Shown here: in pieces, positions 5,067 to 9,145 of the stretch
How the letters are laid out: each line of letters opens with the position of its first letter
How positions within the stretch are numbered: position 1 is the first letter of the stretch
Source of the DNA: Clostridiales bacterium UBA1770
GTDB taxonomy: Bacteria > Bacillota > Clostridia > Oscillospirales > CAG-272
Direction: 5' to 3'
NCBI GenBank assembly: GCA_002315325.1
Contig: DCGU01000029.1
Location: 1-9,145, forward strand
Length of the DNA: 9,145 bases
Notes under the pieces: generated by a model
Databases searched by the model: none
The model's input: only the letters and a program-made list of their open reading frames with translations
What the model was told of the DNA's origin: nothing
Program-made: the position numbers and the translations under genes

Positions 5067-7076
5067 ATGATTGACAAGGATCTTGATACGCTGGATGCGG
5101 AGGGCGAGCTGGACAGTGCCGATATAAATCTATTGGCAGACAGCACCGATAACGACGATTTTTTGGATTTGGATGATGATACCAAGAGAAAAGATTCCCG
5201 TAAAAAGGATTCTGTTTCCGACGTTGATTTATCGTCCGGCGCATTTGATGATTTTGACGAAGAGTTTGACGATGCCGGTGACCCGTTGCCGGAGGACCTT
5301 TCCGGCGAAGACGGACAAAACGGCGGGTCTTTTGATACACCGGATAATATTGAGCATTTCCTGAAGCAGGAAGGCCTTTCTATCGATGACCCTGTCCGTA
5401 TGTATTTAAAAGAAATCGGTAAGGTGCCGCTCCTGTCTTTGGAACAGGAAAATAAGTGCGCTAAAATCATGAAGGACGCAACCGTTTTTGCCAAACAGTT
5501 TGCTGCCATTGAACGCAAAGAACAGGAAAATAAAACAAAAAATCTATCTGTTGACGCGGTCAGGGAATTTGTGAATCCGACGGAAATAAAAGAAATATTG
5601 GACACTGCATATCAAAAGAATGAAGAATCCATCGCTTTGTTCGGTTTGATTTTTGAAACGGCAATCTTCCTGTCTGAAGAAATCAATACATTTTTTGATT
5701 ATGAGGCAAAGCAGCCGTCCTGCAAAGAATTGACGCCCGAAAAAGCGGCGTCGGTTTTAAACGTCGGGTACGACGAGGCCTTTTTCATTTGGAATTTGGC
5801 GCATATAACCGAAAGCGCCTTGGATTCATATTGTAATCGTGCCGCAACCGTATTCAGAAGCAGTCCCCGCATTGTCTCCCTGCTGTCTGCCTACAAAGAA
5901 TTGATTCGCAAAGAAGAAGATATTGCGCGCATTGATACGTTCCTGGCTGCTGAGCCGGATGCCGAACTGCTGCGTTTGTACGATTTGCCAAAAATCGATG
6001 CGAAGCAGGACGAATATTTCGGTGTCATTTTAAACTACGTTAATTTGATGAGAAGCGGCTGTGCTGCCCACGAACCCGCCGCAGAGAACGCAAAAAAGAA
6101 AAACTCCGCATCTGCCGCAGTAAAAGAGAATAATGACGATGCGAATGAGTACCAAGCTGTCAAAGAGGCGGCGCTTTCATTGCTTCTCAATGATAAGAGT
6201 GCAAAGTCGGATAAAATGACCTGCGATTATCTATGGGTGAACGCATTGGCGGAAAAGCAGTACCCACTTCTTCAGCGTTTGAAAGAACAGGCGGATGACG
6301 AATCTCTTGCCGATGAGACCGCACGCTTGATTTTAAATTCTCACCGCGAGGCAAATTCTTCCAAGGACAAGTTGGTTGAGGCCAACCTGCGTTTGGTGGT
6401 CAGTATCGCGAAAAAGTACGTCGGCCGCGGCATGTATTTCCTGGATTTGATTCAGGAAGGAAACCTCGGTTTGATGAAAGCCGTCGATAAATTCGATATT
6501 ATTTGGTGTTACAAGTTCTCCACGTACGCGACTTGGTGGATTCGCCAGGCCATAACGAGAGCAATTGCTGACCAGGCCCGTACGATTCGTATCCCGGTTC
6601 ATATGGTAGAAACGATTCATAAGGTTTCCCGCTATTCCAGACAGATGCTGCAGGAGTACGGACGCGAGGCCACACCGGAAGAAATCGGTGAAAAAATGAA
6701 TTTATCGGCAGATAAAGTTCGCGATATTATGAAAATTGCGCAGGATCCCGTTTCTCTTGAAACACCGATCGGTGAGGAGGAAGACAGCCATCTCGGCGAC
6801 TTCATTCCCGATGATGAGACGCCGGCACCTGCCGATGCTGCCTCCGCTTCCATTTTGCGCGAGGTGATTGAACGGGAACTGCAAACGTTAGCCCCCCGTG
6901 AAGCCAGTGTCATTAAGTTGAGATTCGGCTTGGTTGACGGCAGAACCAGAACGCTGGAGGAAGTCGGCAAAGAATTTGGCATCACGCGTGAAAGAATTCG
7001 TCAAATTGAAGCTAAAGCATTGAGAAAACTAAAGCATCCAAGTCGAGCACGCCATTTGAAAGGTTTCTTGGATTGA
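5067..7076 (+). CDS. rpoD: Primary (housekeeping) sigma factor RpoD/SigA with large insertion
   Basis: This 669-residue sigma-70 group 1 protein directs RNA polymerase to housekeeping promoters. Residues 1-100 are low-complexity and about one third Asp/Glu, with no recognisable region 1.1 fold. Region 1.2 begins at Asp108-Pro-Val-Arg-Met-Tyr-Leu. About 290 residues (roughly 143-433) without similarity to anything I recognise separate it from region 2.1 at Lys435-Leu-Val-Glu-Ala-Asn-Leu. Regions 2.3-2.4 carry Tyr482, Phe484, Thr486, Tyr487, Trp490 and Trp491, but are preceded by Ile478-Ile-Trp-Cys481 where the family normally has an aromatic, basic and glycine segment. Regions 3 and 4 are canonical, with the 4.2 helix-turn-helix at about 629-660. 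The reading frame is open from an ATG at 4977, but that start would overlap dnaG by 59 nt; ATG 5067 has AGGAGA at 5052-5057 and is preferred. B. subtilis SigA has 371 residues, so this protein is nearly twice as long. Confidence 0.96.
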   Translation: MIDKDLDTLDAEGELDSADINLLADSTDNDDFLDLDDDTKRKDSRKKDSVSDVDLSSGAFDDFDEEFDDAGDPLPEDLSGEDGQNGGSFDTPDNIEHFLKQEGLSIDDPVRMYLKEIGKVPLLSLEQENKCAKIMKDATVFAKQFAAIERKEQENKTKNLSVDAVREFVNPTEIKEILDTAYQKNEESIALFGLIFETAIFLSEEINTFFDYEAKQPSCKELTPEKAASVLNVGYDEAFFIWNLAHITESALDSYCNRAATVFRSSPRIVSLLSAYKELIRKEEDIARIDTFLAAEPDAELLRLYDLPKIDAKQDEYFGVILNYVNLMRSGCAAHEPAAENAKKKNSASAAVKENNDDANEYQAVKEAALSLLLNDKSAKSDKMTCDYLWVNALAEKQYPLLQRLKEQADDESLADETARLILNSHREANSSKDKLVEANLRLVVSIAKKYVGRGMYFLDLIQEGNLGLMKAVDKFDIIWCYKFSTYATWWIRQAITRAIADQARTIRIPVHMVETIHKVSRYSRQMLQEYGREATPEEIGEKMNLSADKVRDIMKIAQDPVSLETPIGEEEDSHLGDFIPDDETPAPADAASASILREVIERELQTLAPREASVIKLRFGLVDGRTRTLEEVGKEFGITRERIRQIEAKALRKLKHPSRARHLKGFLD

Positions 7077-7098
7077 TGAGGACTATACTAAAAAATGC

Positions 7099-7127
7099 TT
7101 GACATAACACGCGTTGTAGTATAAAAT
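7099..7127 (+). promoter_or_regulatory. Sigma-A promoter of the solute-binding lipoprotein gene
   Basis: A perfect TTGACA at 7099-7104, a 17-nt spacer and TAAAAT at 7122-7127 (5 of 6 consensus). TATAAA at 7120-7125 is an alternative -10 with a 15-nt spacer. Transcription should begin near 7134, giving a leader of about 47 nt. No terminator is visible between rpoD and this promoter, so some read-through from the dnaG-rpoD operon is likely. Confidence 0.78.
7105..7118. promoter_or_regulatory. Imperfect palindrome in the promoter spacer; possible operator
   Basis: TAACACGCGTTGTA fills the interval between the -35 and -10 boxes. It is palindromic at 10 of 14 positions around a central CGCG, reminiscent of operators with a central CG bound by LacI-type regulators. 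A protein bound here would block polymerase. No regulator gene is nearby and the match may be chance. Confidence 0.2.
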
Positions 7128-7180
7128 AAATAACAGTTTAATATAGGGTAGTCTATCAATACCCAGCAGGAGGATCTTAC

Positions 7181-8965
7181 ATGAAAAAGAGAATTGTCAG
7201 CTTATTTATGGCTTTGCTGATGCTTTTGCCGTTCTGCCTTACCGGTTGCGGTGAAAAGGATGATGATACTGCAATCAGTGACATTACCGACGCCGCGTCC
7301 AACAGTGCGAGAACCCTTGTCATGTACGTCATGACCGAGGATGAAACGTTGGCAGAAGACGAAGAGGCCGTTTCAAACGCGATCAGCGCTTTGACGGAAT
7401 CTAAATATAAGACCCGTTTGGTGGTTAAATACGTGACGGCAGATAAGTATTACGAAACCATTGAAGCGCAGCTTGCTTTGATGGAATACCATTCCGGCGA
7501 AGGCGACCTTTGGTACGATATTGATGATGAAGACGAAACGGAAGACGAAGAAGAGAAAGAGGAAGAGACCGTTGTGGATGAATACGGTATCACCACGACG
7601 AAATATCCCGAAACTGCTTCTTATCAAATTGACTTATTCTATTTCGGCGGTTACGATAAGTACGAGGAATATATCAACAACGGTTGGCTCGCTTCTTTAA
7701 ACACCCAGCTGGCCGGTACCGGTTTGCTGATTACAGACTACGTTTCCCCTATGCTCCTGGAAGGTGTTAAATATAAGGGACAAACGTACGCCATTCCGAA
7801 CAACAACCCCATCGGTGAATATACCTATTTGATTATTAACCGTGAAATCGCTGATAAGTATTATTATTCCTCCAACGTCAGCGATTTTGCCGACGTTTCC
7901 TCTTTGACTGTGAAACGCTTCCTGGATGACCTTATGAACGATGGTTCATACAACGACTTTGTTCCTTTTGATGCTTCTTTTGATGAATGCATTAAATTAC
8001 TGGCCAACTATTGGTATATTGACCCCACCACCAATGAAAATTTGGACAAATTCTCTTTGATCGGTAATAAGGTGACCGATATTTCCTTGCTGGGACGCGG
8101 CGATACTTTTGTTGAGTTCCTGAACCTTGCCGGTGACGAAGGGTTCCGTTCGTCTTTGTCTACTCTTGCATATTATAATATGAAGGGTTACTTCGGTGAC
8201 GCCAAAGGAAACAATTTCGGTCTTTCTATTGTTAAAGGTGACTCCTCTGTTTTGAATCAGTATGATCCCGAACAGTATTATTCCGTTATTCTCCGTTATC
8301 CCGAGGCTGTAAGCGAAGACCTCTACGGCAATATGTTCGGTATTTGCAATGAAACGCAAACGTTGTCCCGTGCCATGGAGATTTTGACGTACATCAATAC
8401 CAACGCTGAAGTCAGAAACCTGCTGCAGTACGGTATCAAAAACGTGAATTACGTATTGGATGAAAACGGTGTCGTCAAACGCCTCAATCACAACTATATG
8501 ATGAACGTTGAGCAGACCGGTAATATGTTCCTGGCATATCCCGATCCCGATGCCGGGTATGCTGCCGATGCATGGGAAGTCGCCAAAAAGCAAAATCAGG
8601 AAGCACTGCTGAACGCACGTCTCGGCTTTACGTTCGCGGAAAATATGCCTGCTGATTTGCCGATGGATACGGCCAAAATCAAGATTGTCAATGGTTACTC
8701 TGATTCCGTGCTGAAGTCTTTGAAGGCATGCACAACCCAGGAAGAAATTGATGCTTTGATTGCAAATATTACCACAACCTATTCCGCAGCTGATATCAAT
8801 ATCAACTATATGATTGATACGACCACAAAGCTGAAATCCAATGCCAAGCAGGTTTCTCCTTACTACGTCTACTTTACTTGGGCAAAAACCTATAAGTATT
8901 TGACGGAAGAAATGCAGGCAAAGATTGACGCACAGAAAAAGGCTGACAGCGAATCTAAAGAATAA
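7181..8965 (+). CDS. Extracellular solute-binding-like lipoprotein
   Basis: This 594-residue protein starts with a lipoprotein signal: Lys2-Lys-Arg4, a hydrophobic core to about residue 19, and the lipobox Leu20-Thr-Gly-Cys23. Mature size and general pattern (an early strand around Thr-Leu-Val-Met-Tyr-Val, a Gly-Gly-Tyr-Asp-Lys-Tyr segment near residue 157, then a long alternating alpha/beta body) suggest the periplasmic-binding fold of ABC importer solute-binding proteins, family 1; this is resemblance, not a motif proof. An acidic tract at about 113-134 is a probable surface loop. The ligand is unknown. The start has AGGAGG at 7168-7173, 7 nt from the ATG. A weak 5-bp hairpin, GGGTA 7146-7150 with TACCC 7160-7164, lies in the leader. 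The gene stands alone between its own promoter and terminator, so any permease partners are elsewhere. Confidence 0.8.
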   Translation: MKKRIVSLFMALLMLLPFCLTGCGEKDDDTAISDITDAASNSARTLVMYVMTEDETLAEDEEAVSNAISALTESKYKTRLVVKYVTADKYYETIEAQLALMEYHSGEGDLWYDIDDEDETEDEEEKEEETVVDEYGITTTKYPETASYQIDLFYFGGYDKYEEYINNGWLASLNTQLAGTGLLITDYVSPMLLEGVKYKGQTYAIPNNNPIGEYTYLIINREIADKYYYSSNVSDFADVSSLTVKRFLDDLMNDGSYNDFVPFDASFDECIKLLANYWYIDPTTNENLDKFSLIGNKVTDISLLGRGDTFVEFLNLAGDEGFRSSLSTLAYYNMKGYFGDAKGNNFGLSIVKGDSSVLNQYDPEQYYSVILRYPEAVSEDLYGNMFGICNETQTLSRAMEILTYINTNAEVRNLLQYGIKNVNYVLDENGVVKRLNHNYMMNVEQTGNMFLAYPDPDAGYAADAWEVAKKQNQEALLNARLGFTFAENMPADLPMDTAKIKIVNGYSDSVLKSLKACTTQEEIDALIANITTTYSAADININYMIDTTTKLKSNAKQVSPYYVYFTWAKTYKYLTEEMQAKIDAQKKADSESKE

Positions 8966-8976
8966 TTTGCTCCCAT

Positions 8977-9020
8977 AAAAAGGGCAGTGCTCGTCGCGTT
9001 TTGACGGGCACTGCCTTTTC
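8977..9020 (+). terminator. Strong intrinsic terminator after the solute-binding lipoprotein
   Basis: GGCAGTGC plus TCGTC (8983-8995) pairs with GACGG plus GCACTGCC (9003-9015) as a 13-bp stem with one G-U pair and a GCGTTTT loop, followed by TTTTCTGTATTTT. A-rich DNA just before the stem (8977-8981) could let it work in both directions. Confidence 0.93.
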
Positions 9021-9063
9021 TGTATTTTGCTGCACAAAAAATGAAATAATTCTGAATTTCCTC

Positions 9064-9092
9064 TTGACACAATAAACGCCTTATGATATAAT
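9064..9092 (+). promoter_or_regulatory. Perfect consensus sigma-A promoter with extended -10
   Basis: TTGACA at 9064-9069, a 17-nt spacer, TATAAT at 9087-9092 and the extended -10 TG at 9084-9085. Transcription should start near 9099 and run out of the window. Such a complete match predicts a strong promoter. Confidence 0.9.
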
Positions 9093-9098
9093 ATGCAA

Positions 9099-9145
9099 GC
9101 TGTCGCCTCAAGGGGCGGACAAAACAGCGAATCGGTCATTGAAAA
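9099..9145 (+). promoter_or_regulatory. Start of a structured 5' leader or small RNA, cut by the window edge
   Basis: The first transcribed bases can fold. GCTGT at 9099-9103 pairs with ACAGC at 9124-9128, and CGCC at 9104-9107 with GGCG at 9114-9117. An alternative pairs TGTC at 9101-9104 with GACA at 9118-9121 and GCC with GGC, leaving one bulged G. No start codon with a ribosome binding site is present before the window ends. I cannot match it to a known riboswitch or RNA class from 47 nt. Confidence 0.35.

Noticed and set aside
4886..5605. A 239-codon serine-rich minus-strand open frame opposite the dnaG-rpoD junction
   Set aside because: The serine richness is the complement of Asp/Glu codons in the acidic rpoD N-terminus; it overlaps two firm genes.
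7084..7123. Inverted repeat TATACTA/TAGTATA as a terminator for dnaG-rpoD
   Set aside because: Only 7 A/T-rich pairs with a 26-nt loop and no T tract; it also overlaps the next promoter.
7146..7164. Hairpin GGGTA/TACCC as a riboswitch before the solute-binding-like gene
   Set aside because: A 5-bp stem in a leader of about 47 nt is too small for any riboswitch class that I know.
7997..9139. A 380-codon minus-strand open frame opposite the solute-binding-like gene
   Set aside because: It runs antisense through a well-supported gene and its terminator, its protein is Cys- and Ile-rich without family features, and no ribosome binding site or matching promoter is seen.
9093..9145. ATG at 9093 opening a frame to the window end
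   Set aside because: It starts directly after the -10 box, before the expected transcript start, and has no ribosome binding site.

Overview
The window looks like core chromosome of a low-to-middling GC Gram-positive bacterium, most likely a member of the Clostridia. The evidence is a dnaG-rpoD operon with Bacillus/Clostridium-like region 2-4 sigma sequences, a zinc-binding bL31, lipoproteins with short Gram-positive-style signal peptides, AGGAGG-like ribosome binding sites with GTG and TTG starts, and near-consensus sigma-A promoters. Genus cannot be read from the sequence. No tRNA, rRNA, CRISPR array, insertion sequence or phage gene is visible.

Layout: (1) 1-53 is the tail of an upstream transcription unit with an intrinsic terminator. 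(2) 77-625 on the minus strand is a small lipoprotein of unknown function with a perfect consensus promoter. (3) 737-1115 is the divergent rpmE (bL31) unit: extended -10 promoter, a short leader with a hairpin, the gene and a strong terminator. (4) 1198-3178 is a two-gene unit, hflX then a YigZ/IMPACT-family gene, joined by an ATGA overlap and closed by a terminator whose stem includes the yigZ stop codon. (5) 3181-7076 is dnaG then rpoD, 31 nt apart, the core of the classical macromolecular synthesis operon without rpsU. (6) 7099-9020 is a monocistronic solute-binding-like lipoprotein with its own promoter and terminator. (7) 9064-9145 is another consensus promoter and the start of a structured transcript cut by the window edge.

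The genes are mostly housekeeping: translation and ribosome rescue (rpmE, hflX), replication priming and promoter recognition (dnaG, rpoD), plus two exported lipoproteins. No complete undescribed system is visible. The points most worth following are: a primary sigma factor of unusual build, with an acidic low-complexity N-terminus, a roughly 290-residue insertion between regions 1.2 and 2.1, and an aberrant Ile-Ile-Trp-Cys segment just before the promoter-melting aromatic residues; and a window-wide excess of ACGT with depletion of ATGT/ACAT at synonymous positions in genes on both strands, which resembles the footprint of very-short-patch repair at a methylated ACGT site. All counts were made by eye.
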